Source: Capsicum annuum | Taxonomy: Eukaryota > Streptophyta > Magnoliopsida > Solanales > Solanaceae | Direction of reading: 5' to 3' | DNA length: 64,000 nucleotides | Assembly: GCF_002878395.1 (NCBI RefSeq) | Contig: NC_061121.1 | Coordinates: forward strand, 131,387,696-131,451,695 | Part shown: positions 22,590 to 34,914 of the stretch, piece by piece | How positions within the stretch are numbered: position 1 is the stretch's first letter | Layout: every line of letters starts with the position of its first letter | Translations under genes and position numbers: made by a program | The notes under the pieces: model-generated | What the model saw: only the letters and a program-made list of their open reading frames with translations | Told to the model about the DNA's origin: nothing | Database searches by the model: none

Positions 22590-24440
22590 TTATCAACATG
22601 AGAAAATATTCCCATGGACAACCTTTTAAGAGCATCAGCACCCACGTTAGCTTTACTTGGATGATAACAAAGGCTCATATCATAGTCCTTGAACAACTCA
22701 AGCCATCTCATTTGGCTGAAATTTAACTGCTTCAGGGTAAACACATACTGGAAACTATTATGATAGTAATAGATGTCAACATGAACCCTATAAAAATAGT
22801 GATGCCAAATCTTCAAAGCAAAGACCACAACCAACAACTCCAAATCATGACTCCAAATCATGAGTTGGATAGTTTTTCTAATTCTACCGAGAAGCATATG
22901 CAACCAACTTACTATGTTACATCTACACACAACCCAATCACACATGAGATGCATCATAATAAAAAACAAAACCCTCTCGGGTACAGTCAAAACTGGAGCC
23001 AAAGTCAACTTATCCTTTAATTTCACAAAGATAACCTCACAATCAGACCATAAAAACATCACCTTTTTTGGGTCAACCTAGTCGATAGGGCTATAATAGA
23101 AGAGAAACTTTCCACAAACCTCCTATAGTAACCGTCTATACCCAAGAAGCTTCGAATATCAATTGAAGTCGTTGATCTAGAAAACTTCTTAACCACTGTA
23201 AGTTTTATGAACCCACCATGATCCCCTCACTAGAAACAACCTGACACAGATAGGTCATTGCATTCAATAAGAACTCTCACTTTGAGAACTTTGCATACAA
23301 TTATTGATACTTAAGGGTCTACAACATTATGTAGAGGTGATCGGCATGATATACTATGTAGAGGTGATCGGCATGATCTAACTCATTCTTAAAGTACACA
23401 AAAATATTATCAATAAATACAATTATTAACAAATCTAAGAACTGGTAGAATACCTGATTTATAAGATCCAGAAATATCATCGAGGAAATATTCAATCCAA
23501 ACTACGTGACCAAGAACTCATAACGGCCATACCAAGTATGGAAAGTAGTCTTTAGTATATTCACCTCCTTAATATTTAGCTGATGGTAACCCGAATGAAT
23601 ATCAATCTTTGAAAAGTACTTAGAACCTTAAAGCTAATCAAAGAGATCCTCAATCCTAGGAAGCGGATACTTATTCTTCCTGGTTACCCTATTTAATTGT
23701 CTTTAATCTATACACATCCAAAGGGACCTGTCCTTCTTACTCATGAAGAGTACCGGGCCACCCAATGAAGTAACACTAGGGCGAATAAAACCCTTATCTA
23801 GTAGATATTTCAACTACTCCTTAAGCTCTTTCAACTCAGTTGGAGCCATTCTATAGGGAGGTTATTGATATAGGACAAGTTTCCAAAAGAATATCAATCC
23901 CAATTTCAATTTCCCTATCATGAGAAACACTAGGAAAATCATTAGGTAATAGCTGGGAAAACTCATAGACTGCAGAGATAGATTGCAATGAATGGACTTC
24001 AAAATTAGAATCCTTAACATGCACTAAATGGTAGAGACACCCCTTACAGATCAACCTCCAATCTCTAAGATAAGAAATCAACCTTCCTGTAGGCACTAAG
24101 GAACAACCTTCCCACTCAAGCATCAGTTTATGTAGAAATTAGAAATTGACTCTTCGGGTTTGAAAATCAAAAGACACATGGAACGAGTGCAACCAATCCA
24201 TCCCCTAGATCATATTGAAGTCTAACATATCTAACTCAATCAGATTCACTAACTTCTTCCTAACACTAATAGATACCACCCAACCTCTACAAACTCTTCT
24301 AGCAACCATAGAATTACTCACCGGGGTGGACACATAAAAGGGATTTGGAATTTACTCAGGACCAAATCCAAAATAGATAGTGTCATAAGGGGTCACATAA
24401 TAAAGGGTAGACCCGGGATGAAATAGACAATATACATCAC
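22590..24440 (-). pseudogene. E3 protease, reverse transcriptase and RNase H remnant
   Basis: Protease is near 24430-24230: the active-site line reads HPGSTLYYVTP, so the catalytic Asp is His. Reverse transcriptase spans about 24030-23080; its catalytic box at 23406-23417 reads FIDN, so the second Asp is Asn. A 27-bp tandem duplication lies just downstream (23329-23377). RNase H follows (about 23060-22590) with HYFYRVHVDIYYYHNS and YHPSKANVGADAL segments. Reverse transcription from this copy is impossible. Confidence 0.8.
23329..23377 (-). repeat. 27-bp tandem duplication in E3 reverse transcriptase
   Basis: ATGTAGAGGTGATCGGCATG occurs at 23329 and again at 23356, a period of 27 bp (9 codons). 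Confidence 0.85.
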
Positions 24441-24599
24441 GAGAGAAAAGTGTAACAACATTTGGAGAAGCCTCAAAATCATGATGGGTGGAAAGAGCAT
24501 ATAGATAATTTTAACCAATGCTGGAGACAGAAGTAGCACTCTTTCATACAGGAGATGGAGAAGTAGCTACTAGGACACTAGTAGCCCAAGTAGCAACAT

Positions 24600-25840
24600 C
24601 CCCTAAATAATAGTTCTTTTGAATATGGCTAGGCTGTCTACATCTGAAAAACTTATTCCTCCCCTCATCAAAAAAGTCACTGTACAGCTGTCCACAAAAT
24701 CTAAAAAAAGAAAGTGATGGAGCTGACAGATCCCCACTGTCCTGATATTAGGATTCTTGATCCTTAAACCCAATGTTCTATGAAAGTGAAAATCAGTAAA
24801 TGGCCTAGGATATGGAGCACTAGATATAGAATAAGAACTAGAACTCCCCCACTTCTTCTTAGACAACTGCCTATAATCTTTACCACTACTTTGCTGGCCT
24901 CCACCCTACACAAAATACCGAGATCTCTTACTTTGCCTCTCACCTAATTCGGCTTTTTTCTTTTTGTCATTTTTAATCTCTTATTTTACCTCTCGCCTAC
25001 TTTGTCTTTTTTATTTTTGTCAATTTTTAACCTTTAGCATATACACCATAAGCCTTGAGATATCAACGTAACTATTTTGCCAGGCAGCCTTGAACTCCAA
25101 TGCCATGCGTCGAGATAATCCTGAACCAAGCTTTCTCATCTTAGCCCTCATGCTAGACACTAGTTTAGAAGTAAAATAGAATAACTGATGAACCTTTAAG
25201 GCATACTCCTTCACAATCATCTTGCCTTGATTAATATTCATGAACTCCTTAGACTTCACCTATATCAACTCCTAATCAAAGAAGCGATCATGAAAAGCTC
25301 CAGAGAAATCCTCTCCTAAAGCAAACTCTTCATCACCCCTAGACTAGTCCCACTTCTCATACCGCTGATACAATACATCCTTCAGCTGGTATGCAGTGAA
25401 CTTCACACCCTCAGAATTAGATGCATGGATCATTTAGAAAATTTTCTTCATCTCATCTATAAACCCTTGAGGATCTTACTAAACCTTAAAGATAGTAAGG
25501 GTCAGAGGATTAAGCCTAATAAATTGGCCAACCCTAGTGGACTCAAAAAAAACTCTCAGAAGCACCAGTAAAACATGATTGACATAACTTAGAGTCACAA
25601 ATAGGGTTAATAGAAGAATGGAACAGCAGAAATCAGAATTAGTAATATCTCCCTGAGGTAACTAATTGGAGTGCCACTAGCGGAAGGAGGATCAGTGGGG
25701 ACCAGTGGAACTCCACAAGGGCAATAAGAAGCAACGACCCTAGTTTGGGTCTGAACTATATAAGTAGGATGGTACCCATCCATAGTGTCCATATGAAGTA
25801 TAGAGGTATTTCCACGAGCATTAGATCTTCTGCAATACAT
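24600..25840 (-). pseudogene. E3 gag remnant
   Basis: The ATG at 25840 gives MYCRRSNARGNTS, matching gag starts of the other elements. Capsid segments appear around 25550-25420 and at 25259-25020 (MKSKEFMNINQGKMIVKEYA, then SSMRAKMRKLG). A Lys/Arg-rich region (25020-24900) and a Ser-rich linker lead to a zinc-knuckle region near 24700-24610 where frame and cysteines are largely lost. Inactive nucleocapsid precursor. Confidence 0.72.
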
Positions 25841-26034
25841 GATCCGAAAAGCGAACAAATAGGAATTAGAGGATACTTTAAAAACCTAGACTCTATAACC
25901 CAAAAGTATATCCCAAGAAAAGAAATATTCAAAAATTCCTCGAAGCCTCTCTCTTATAAGTACGGTGCGCTACACCCTCATAAAAAAAACTTTACTTGAC
26001 ACAACTTTGTGGATACCTAATGGCACGAAACCAA

Positions 26035-26047
26035 GGCTCTGATACCA
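26035..26047 (-). other. E3 primer binding site, tRNA-iMet
   Basis: On the - strand this reads TGGTATCAGAGCC, a perfect 13-base match to the plant initiator-Met primer site, placed a few bases inside the 5' LTR. Confidence 0.93.
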
Positions 26048-26051
26048 ACTT

Positions 26052-28279
26052 TATCACGACTCAAATTAGGGACTAGCTGTGACGGGTATCTCAAGTCCAC
26101 CAAGGACCAAAACCTCTCCCTTAACCTAACCAAAACAAATATAAAAAACCCTACAATGGCTAAATTTCAAAGATATAACAAGATAGAAAAGTAATAATCT
26201 CAAAGATATCTAAAAGTATCAAAATCAATCCACAATCCACAATAATATCCACAAAACCTCTACATATTCAAAAATAACATAATATCGGGACATGCCCCCA
26301 ACTCTAAAAATAAAAATGACAATGAAAATATTAATGTGAACTCTTTAGTTCTAGTTTATAAAAAAAAACCGACGAAATGATCAAGTTTTCCAGAGAATAA
26401 AAGCTTACCACTTCACTGCAAATGACCGCCTAACTGAATTGATCCACCTAACACTGTGTAGAAAAAGTAAATGTATATTCGATGCCTGCTTCTTGTAGGG
26501 ATACAACAAATAGAGATAGTTAGTGGGTTGATAACTAGTAGGTAACTCAGGGATAGGGGAAAATATAATGTCAAGCGATATCCATTTCAAACCCATTTAC
26601 ATATTCACATATATGGATACATATATATAATAGATGATGGGATAGGGAACAAAGTTTAGCATGATGGGAAAATATTATCATGGACAATGTAGCTCTACCA
26701 TCATAAATAGGCACCCACGAGATAAATGGATTCATCTTCCCCTATTGAATGGGCCTAGTGCGTGTTAGTTCCATGAACCAGAGGTATCATAGAAGACTAG
26801 GGTATGCCCCATCCCCATATCAATCTAAGATACAAATATATATCAATAGAGTAAACTATGCACATAGTCATCAAGACCAAACCTCAAATCGGCAAACATG
26901 ACTTTCCAGTATAAGTTATCCAGGACTCATACCTTCACAGCCTAGCTACATAACCCTCATTAAGCCCAATTTTAAACAAGTCTCACATACCCTATTTTTT
27001 AATCAAAGAATCAATCGTTAAGTCACACCATGGGCATCATCATACCCTTACACTTTCAAGCTTATCTCTATGCCATAACAATAATATTAACTTAGGGGAA
27101 TGCCTTGACCCCCTTTCTTCATTAAAATAAAATTTATCTAACAAGGCCTTAAAAATCTATGTTCATCGGTTAACCTTTAATGCAATACAATATCATTAGT
27201 AAGTAAGTCAAACCAACTGACAGTTTTACAATTCAAATCCAGTTACACAAGAGAGTTGAGGGAACATAATAATTCAAAACAAATTCAAAGTTTAGATCGC
27301 CAATTTGGGGGAATACCTTGACCCCTTATTTCAATTCCCACGCCCATGCACCCCATTAGTTCAAAACATCAATTTCATAGCATGAATAACTCAAAAAAAC
27401 ATGAAAAACAATTCAAGGATCAATCATTCCAAAACTCTCAACCATATCAAACCCACATTCAAATCTATGCAATAAAAATTATTTAAAATACCTTATTTTC
27501 ATAAAAGAAGAATTGGGGAAGAATAACACACCTGAAATACCTATGTTTATGGAGAGAAATCAACCTTTAAGCCCTTAGATGACCAACATCTTAGAAACCC
27601 TAAGTATCTTAACTTTGGAGAATTTAGAGAGTTTGAGAGAGTGATTTGAGTGCTAAAGGGTTGAAAATAACGTCCCAAAGGTGTTTTATGGTCGTGGGTA
27701 CTAAGTGAGGAAAGAGGGAAATTTCCAAAATGCCCTCAATTACAATAACATACCAAGTGTATTCTCACCTAGTGGGGTCTGGGGAGTATAGATTGTTCGC
27801 AGTCCATACCACTACCTAAGGTAAAATAGAGCAAAATTCCCTAAATTAAAAAGCTAAAAAATTATCTCTAGTGACTACGAGTCAGTATGCAACTTGTGAT
27901 GACTCACTACAGCTCATTACCACGAGTCGTAGTATAGACGGTAGCTGGGGGACCACTTCTAGTAATCTTGCAACTCACAGCCTATGACTCGTTAAGACAC
28001 CCTACGACTCAGAGGGTCCAGCTCATAGTCAAAATAGAATACTTTGGGCATCACACTAGTTTAGCTACGTATGGGACTATATGACTCATTTCGACTCTTT
28101 ATGACTTGTATCCCTTAGTTATAGTCACAGCAAAAACTCTAGGAAAATATAATGGCCAGGCTATGATTGGTTCCTTAAGACCCGTAATGACACGTTATGA
28201 CTTGTTAGGAGAGTCGTAGTTTGGGTAGTGAATTTAAAAATTCAAGAATTTTCAAGGAACAAAAATTTAGGGTGTTACA
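26052..28279 (-). repeat. E3 5' LTR
   Basis: 2228 bp. On the - strand it starts TGTAACACCC at 28279 and ends near 26052 (the expected TGTCACGAC terminus reads TATCACGAC on the + strand). It matches the 3' LTR throughout but carries an extra 89-bp SINE/RTE insert at 27743-27831. The U3 region (27870-28230) has repeated ACGAGTCGT-like motifs. Confidence 0.9.
27743..27831 (-). mobile_element. 5'-truncated SINE or RTE-LINE 3' end in the E3 5' LTR
   Basis: Read on the - strand, this 89-bp insert contains the TS/SolS/RTE 3' landmark (GGTAGTGGTATGGACTGCG, then CCCCAGACCCCACTAGGTG) and ends in a short TTATTG tail. Near-identical 17-bp flanks at 27726-27742 and 27832-27848 look like a target duplication. 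The 3' LTR of E3 has an empty site at about 20470. The same landmark ends the LINE E7 near 53690-53750. Confidence 0.82.
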
Positions 28280-28429
28280 TAATGAGTCCTCCCCATAAAT
28301 CGTTATGTGACATCATAAGTAGTGGTCAGAGTCATTATCATTGGCAGTTATGACATCACTTTAGTAACTTGACTAAACTAATTAATCATCACTTGGAGGG
28401 TCTAGAGCCTAAGAACTTAGAGTATTACA
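28280..28429 (-). repeat. E4 3' LTR, U3 end (150 bp)
   Basis: This is the stretch between the E3 right end and the E4 purine tract. On the - strand it begins TGTAATACTC at 28429. It is the other side of the LTR broken by E3. Confidence 0.75.
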
Positions 28430-28452
28430 TTACCCCTCCCCCCTCCCCCCCG
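28430..28452 (-). other. E4 polypurine tract
   Basis: A long C-rich run on the + strand directly follows the E4 LTR edge (TATTACA), giving a purine tract on the - strand where plus-strand synthesis would start. Confidence 0.85.
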
Positions 28453-28639
28453 GATCATTCATCCTCGAATAAGAAGTTAGGGTACTCTAAGAATGATAAA
28501 AGAAAAAAAACAAATAGATTCCAAGGGCAATTAAAAGACAACAGGAAGGAAACAAAACTCATACCTTATGCACTTTCATCCATCGCTGGAAACAAGAATG
28601 AATATTTAGCTTTCATGATTTCTTCAGATTCCTATGTAG

Positions 28640-29900
28640 CTTCCTCCATCTTATGATTTCTCTAAAACAACTTAACCAAAGATACATCCTCTGTCCTTAA
28701 TCGATGAAATTGACTATCCAATACCTCAACTGAGACCTTCTCGTAAGACAAAGAATCTGTCACACCAACATCATCAACAGGCACTTTCAGAGAAGGATCA
28801 CCCACATACTTTTTCAACATAGACAAATAGAAAACAAGATGAATACAAGTCAAATTTTCTAGCCATTTCTTGATAAGAGACATTCCTAATTCTCCACACA
28901 ATCTAATATAGCCAAACATAATAGGGTCTGAGCAATACCTTTTTCCCAAATCTCATGACTTCTTTTATTGGAAAAACCTTAGAGGATATCCAATCACTAA
29001 CCCAAAACTCCAACTCTCTCTGAATCACATCCAAATAAGACTTTTGGACACTCTAAGTAGTCTAAAGTCATTCTCCAATCACTTTTACCTTCTCCATGGC
29101 TTGGTAAATGTAGTCAGGAACAAACAACCTAGTCTTACCAACCTAAAATTACCCAATAGGAGACCTACACTGCTTACCATAAAGAGCCTTAAAAGCGGCC
29201 ATCTAAATGCTAGAATGATAACTGTTATTGTAAATAAACTCAATAAGAGGAAAATGGTCAACCCAACTACCTTTAAAGTTGATAACACAGGACCTTATCA
29301 TATTCTCCATAGTTTGGATATTTTATTCTACTTGTCTATCTATTTGAAGGTGAAAAACGGTGCTAAGGTTTACCTTAGTACCCAAGCTATTCTGAAATGA
29401 ATGCCAAAAGTGTGAAGAAAATTGTGTACCTCAATCTTTAATGATAAACAATGGTGCTCCATGCAACTTCACTATATCCTGAATGAACAACTTGGCATAA
29501 TTCTCTCCAGAGTAGTTAGTCCTCACTGGCAAGGACTGAGCAGACTTAGTCATTCTATCAACAATGACCCAATTAGAAATTCTAATTGCAGGACCACAAA
29601 AGACCCATCACAAAGTCTATAATGATTATCTCCCATATTCTCGTGGGTAACTAATCTCTTGAGATATGCCACGAGAACTCAATGCCTAACCTTGACTTGA
29701 TGAAAAACCATACACTTAGCAATAAAATTTCCCATATCCCACTTTATATTATTCCATTAGTAAATTTCCTTTAATTCATGATCTATCTTAGTCAAATCTG
29801 AGTAAATAGTTTCGCAGGACTCATAAGCTTTGGTGAAAATCCTTTCCTTTATCTAATCAACATCAGCAATACAGAATCTTCCTTAATACCATAGAATTCT
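28640..29900 (-). pseudogene. E4 integrase with chromodomain remnant
   Basis: Reading leftward, a broken zinc-binding part lies near 29870-29690, and core fragments across 29640-29080 are split over frames. The chromodomain segment is at about 28790-28640 (DSLSYEKVSVEVLDSQFHRL). No stretch keeps all catalytic residues in one frame. It is recognised mainly by alignment with E2 and E3 in the same order. Confidence 0.68.
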
Positions 29901-30099
29901 ATCTTCTCCAATCTCGAATGTCATAACCTTTTACTGACCCACATAATCCTTAATTTGCATAAGTATGGGATCCAAAGCATGATTCTCCTTTACCTCAACA
30001 CCAAGAGATGATTTAACCACTTTTTGAACAGTCACCACTCTATTCTCATAGTACAAGAGGTGAACTCCCAAATTAATCAACCTGTGAATATCCTTTACC

Positions 30100-31920
30100 A
30101 ACCCTCTTTTTTCCTCATCAATGTGAGATTGGCTCCACACAGAATTCATGCTAAGAGCATCAACAATAATATTTGCTTTACCTAAAGGGTAGTAAAGGCT
30201 TATTGCATAATCCTTGATAAATTTGAGCCACTTCCTCTGGATAGGATTCATTTCCTTCTGTGTAAACACATACGTCAAGCTCTTATGGTTTGAATAGGTA
30301 TCCACATGCACCCCATATATAGCACCAAATCTTCATAGCAAAAACCATTGCTGCCAACTCTAAATTATGAGTCGATTAATTCCTCTCATGAACATTAAGT
30401 TTCTTAGAAACATAGTCCACAACCTTACCATGCTAATCAAAACACAAACCAGTCTTACATGGGATGCTTCATAATACACAACAAAACTATCAGTACATTC
30501 GGTTATGGCTAAAATAAATGCAAAAGTCAACTTATCCTTGAACTTCTCAAAAATATCCTCACTAACATTAGACCACAAAAACTTAACCTTTTTCTTAGTT
30601 AACTTCATCATCAGAGAAGCAATATATGAGAAACTCTCCACAAACCACTGATAATACCCAGCCAAACTCAAGAAGCTCTTACTGTAGGTTGTAGTCATGG
30701 GTCTAGGCCATTTTTTAACTACCTCAACTTTCTGTGGATCTGCATTGATCCTCTTGCTAGAAATAACATACCCAAGGAAGGTCACAACACTCAGCCAAAA
30801 TTCATAATTAGAAAACTTTGCATACAATTTCTGATCCTTAAGAGTCTACCACATAATTCATAGGTGATTGGCATGATCCTTCTCACTTTTAGAGTACAAC
30901 AAGATACCATCAATGAATACTATAAAAAACAAATCCAAGAACTGCCTGAAAACCTGATTCATAAGATCCATGAAAGCAGTCAGAGCATTAATCTACCCAA
31001 TTGACAAAACTTAAAACTCATAATGGATGTATTAGGTTTGGAAAGCAGTTTTAGGAATATCAACCTCCCTAATTTTCAACTGATGATAGCCCAAATGAAG
31101 ATCAATCTTAGAGAAACACCTTTCACCCTAAAGTTGGCCAAAAATATCCTTAATCCTAAGGAAAGGATACTTATTCTTCATTGTAAACTTATTTAACTAC
31201 TGATAGTCTATACCTATCCGAAGAGACCCATCTTTCTCCTGCATAAAAAGTACAGGAGCACCCCATGGATGAATAAAATGATGAATGAAACCCTTATCAA
31301 AAAGGTCCTTTAAATACTTTTTTACCTTTTTTAATTCAGTTAAAGCCATCCTAAAAAGAGGAATGGAAATAGGAAAGGTATTTGATAGAAGATCAAACCC
31401 AAAAACATATCTCTTTATCAAGAGGAATTCCCAAAAAATCATCGATAAAAACCACAAGGAACTTATTAACCACATGAACAAATTGCAAAGAGGTACTCTC
31501 AGAGTTAGAATCCTTAACCCAAACTAGGTGATACTGATACCCTTTGGAGAAAAAATTTGAGCGCTAAGATAGAAAAAGTAACCTTTTCTTTGGCACTAAG
31601 GAACTCCCCTAACCATTTAGGTCCTATAATTTAGAGAAGCATAGCACGAATGGAGGCAATCCATCCTTATGATTACATCAAAATTTACTATGCCAAGTTC
31701 GATCAAATCCACTAATATCTCTCAATGATGAATGGATGATACACAACCCTTATAGATCTTTTTAGCTACAATAGACTCACCCATCGGAGTAGAAATAGAA
31801 AAGGGATTGAGAATATTTTTAAGGCCAAAATTAAAGTGCACATCCACATAAGAAGTCATATAAGAAAAGGTAGAACCCAAATCAAGTAAATAGTAAACAT
31901 CACAAGAAAAGAGCTATAAC
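30100..31920 (-). pseudogene. E4 protease, reverse transcriptase and RNase H remnant
   Basis: Protease starts near 31915 (YYLLDLGSTFSYMT: catalytic Asp kept, Pro changed to Leu). Reverse transcriptase runs from about 31480, through GAPVLFMQEKDGSLRIGIDY and [19 protein letters not shown], to the catalytic box FIDG at 30906-30917, where the second Asp is Gly. The thumb and connection are at 30827-30560. RNase H is at about 30540-30120, with VVYYEASHVRLVCVL (normally CDAS) and YPLGKANIIVDALS. Inactive. Confidence 0.8.
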
Positions 31921-31999
31921 ATACCAGTGACAACATCTAGGGATGCTTTGGATTCCAAATAAGTACCAAGAGTATAGAGATGATTCCTTCAAATATTGA

Positions 32000-33199
32000 T
32001 ACCTAAAGAGGCACCCATAGGAGCAAGAGCCAAAGAAGTGGCAACTAGAACCTTATTAGCTCTAGTGGTAACTTTAGCTATAGGGTAATTTTCACTGTAT
32101 ATGACGAGGCTGACCATAATTAAAACATAAATTTCTCCCCTCGTTATAATATCCATAGTGAATCTATCCATAAAAATAGTAAGGAAGGTAAGGTAGGGCT
32201 AACTAAGCACCACTAACCTGAAACTGGGCACCCTGTGCCTTAGGACAACTGCTACCCTAAAAATGATAATATTTGAAGGCTTCGGATAAGAAGCACTAGC
32301 CATTGTATAAGAACTTCTCTAATTCTTTTTCTTGGTCCACTATCTACCATCTCTCCTACTATTTTGCTGACCTTTACCCTACTTTAAATATCTAAACTTC
32401 TTATTTTGCCTCTCTCTCATCTCTACCTGCTTCTTTTTCTCATTCTCTGTCTACTGTATATAAACAACCAACCTAGAGATAACCATGTCATTCATAAACA
32501 TAGTAGTCTTACACTCCAACACCAAATTACGGGACAAACCAAAATCAAACCTTCTTCTCTGGGACCTCATATTATACACTAACTATGGAGCATAATGGGA
32601 TAGCGGTTGGAACTTTAGACTATACACTTTAACACTTATCTTTCCCTGCTTTAAGTTTATAAACTTTTTAGCATTATCCTCCCTCAGCTCCTAAGGAAAT
32701 AAGTTAAATAAAGGTACTTGAAAAATCATCAAACACCACTAGCTCGACAGTATCACTCTTCATCACTTCCCATTCTATATACCACTGGTAAGACATATCC
32801 TTCAACTAATAAGCAACAAACTCCACACCCTTAGAATCAGTAAATGTATCACCTTGAAAATATTCTCCACGTCATCGATAAACCCTTGAGAATACCACAA
32901 AAATTTAGAACCTATAAAGGTTAGGGGATTCAACCTCATAAACTGGTCAACCCTAGTGACCATAGATGAATTAGCAACATGATCAATAGGATCATACCGA
33001 TGGAACTCTGTATTAGAGATATCTCTTTAAGGCAACAAAGCTTAAGTACCACCAGCTTAGAAAGCCTGAGTAGGACTAGTAGAGATAAGGAAAACCCTAA
33101 ATAAAGCAGTATAGTTAGGAGAAAGGACCCAAGACCGGGTCTGCACTTCATAAATAAGGTGAGTTCACTCCACGTTTATCATAAGTAGGAGAGAGGCAT
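32000..33199 (-). pseudogene. E4 gag remnant
   Basis: The ATG at 33199 (MPLSYL, then stop) sits where gag starts in the sister elements. Weak capsid segments are around 32960-32880 and 32700-32500, a Lys/Arg/Glu-rich part is near 32460-32380, and the zinc-knuckle region (about 32170-32080) has lost most cysteines to frameshift. It is recognised by position and by alignment with E3 gag. Confidence 0.6.
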
Positions 33200-33394
33200 A
33201 ATTTGAAATTTGAGTAAGCTAAGAGTTAGAGAAGATTCAAGGTAACGAGACACTATACACTAAAACAGAACACATGAAAGGGAAATATTCCTAAATACCT
33301 CATAGCCTCCATCTTATAAGTATTATTCTCTACGCACCCATAAAAGTAAATATATTTAACATAGCTTTGTGGACACACAAATACCCTGAAACAT

Positions 33395-33408
33395 GATATG
33401 ATACTAAT
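33395..33408 (-). other. E4 primer binding site relic
   Basis: On the - strand ATTAGTATCATATC sits where TTGGTATCAGAGC is expected, immediately inside the 5' LTR. Confidence 0.6.
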
Positions 33409-33410
33409 CT

Positions 33411-34895
33411 TGTTATGACCCAAAACAGGGCCTAGTTATGACGGGTATCTCAAGTCCATTATGGGCTAGACATCACCCCTCATCCTAACCTCCCAAGTGC
33501 AATAAAACAAATAATAGAAGCCAACTAAAAATAATAATTAAGATAAATAAATCAAAAAATATCTAAGAGTTTAAACAAGATAACCAATTATACCAAACGT
33601 TGTCCACAAAAGCCTCTAAAACTAGAAATACGAAACTAGGTCGGGACATGCCCCTGACCACGACAAAAGAGAATTCAAAATTCCTAAAATCTAAAAACAA
33701 ACTAATGAAATGCAGGGCTTTTGGAAAGATGGAGGATCACCACTTCAAAGTAATTCAACCAACGTACAACGCCACCCAACGTTTTACAGGAGTAATAGAA
33801 AAGCTCCCAAACCTGACATTATGAAATGATGCAGCATCCAGAGATGGTCTGTAGGGTAAGCACTAGTATGTAACTTAGGGAAAAGTGACTAAATAATACC
33901 ATTGCCAAAAAAAATAGTCAAAACCACATGAACAATAATTATATATACATATATAGGATGCCAGGATAGAGAAAAGGCTCATGAATATTAGAGTTTAAAA
34001 TATTAAGTTGAACTATGAAGCTCAATCTATCCTAAGAGCACCTATATGCTATATGAGTCTAATTTCCCATATACGAAAGGCCCTAGTACATGTTAGCCTT
34101 ACATACCAAGGAAACCAAGGATAGGTTAAAGAAACCATGGCGATAGAAATCCAAAATATAAAGTGTGTACCAAGTAAATGGTTACATAGAACTCCACGTC
34201 GGCAAATGTGGTCTCCAGTGTTGGTCCCCCACCTCCACCCCCCGAGACTACACCTTCACACTAAGCTACATAATTTTTTTAAGCCTAAATTAAAATAATT
34301 TATACATAAACCAAAGTGTCTTTATTAAGGCATTTTCCAACATGGTATCATCATACTAATACGCTTGCAAGCTAATTCAATTATGTTGAGATAGTCTATT
34401 TAATACTATATAATGGGACAAAAACCAAGTTAAATTATGTGAATAATAATATTTTAAACCATGTTCACAAAGTGGATTGACATTAATGCCAATACAAAGT
34501 AAAAAAATCCATCAATTTGAGAAACCCGTGTTCCCCATTCCAATTTCATATAATGCAGGCACTCAATCCCAAAAATCATAAATTAAAGCATGAATAATCC
34601 ATTTAATACATCAAAAAATCAATTCAAGGAATAAAAATTAATGTCCCACAACCCAATTTTTAACCCATCAATTAAATTACATGAATATTGATTAAATTAA
34701 TACCATAATATAAAAATACAAGTTAGGGATGAGCAATATGCCTGAAATATATAGTAAATTGAAGAGGACTCAAACCTTGGAGACTAACTATTAAATTCCT
34801 TATAAAACCCTAGTGTCTCTTGCCTTAGGAGTCAAAGAGTAAACATAATGTTTATTCTTGATAACCAAAGGCAAAGGGGTCATTTTTGTCTTTTC
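33411..34895 (-). repeat. E4 5' LTR (left arm of a large palindrome)
   Basis: It begins TGTTATGACCCAAAACAGG and aligns with 18283-18836 at its start. It is truncated in U3 and continues directly into an inverted copy of the same LTR type at about 34915. It contains a C-rich run near 34228-34245. Confidence 0.8.
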
Positions 34896-34914
34896 CTTTG
34901 TTCACACTCTTTTC

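Larger units (their letters stand above)
18837..28279 (-). mobile_element. E3: Ty3/gypsy chromovirus nested in the E4 3' LTR
   Basis: On the - strand: a 5' LTR (26052-28279), a perfect initiator-Met PBS, gag, PR, RT, RNase H, IN, chromodomain, purine tract and a 3' LTR (18837-20900) that lacks its last roughly 36 bp. The right junction is clean (LTR ends GTGTTACA, then TAATG). The left junction is a chimera with E4, so the target duplication is lost on that side. Coding regions are all broken. Confidence 0.85.
18283..34895 (-). mobile_element. E4: Ty3/gypsy chromovirus, decayed, 3' LTR invaded by E3
   Basis: Read on the - strand. The 3' LTR is represented by 18283-18836 and 28280-28429, the internal region by 28430-33410, and the 5' LTR by 33411 to about 34895. 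The two outer LTR pieces align by eye with each other (18283-18836 with 33411-33975). E3 lies inside the 3' LTR. The 5' LTR is joined head to head with another LTR, so the right target duplication cannot be found; the five bases to the left are CTTTG. Confidence 0.8.

Noticed and set aside
22760..23081. Plus-strand ORFs opposite E3 RNase H and RT
   Set aside because: They are shadows of the minus-strand pol, which aligns with known RT/RNase H motifs.
28430..28452. C-rich run as a G-quadruplex or telomere-like feature
   Set aside because: It sits exactly at the E4 LTR edge and is explained as the polypurine tract.
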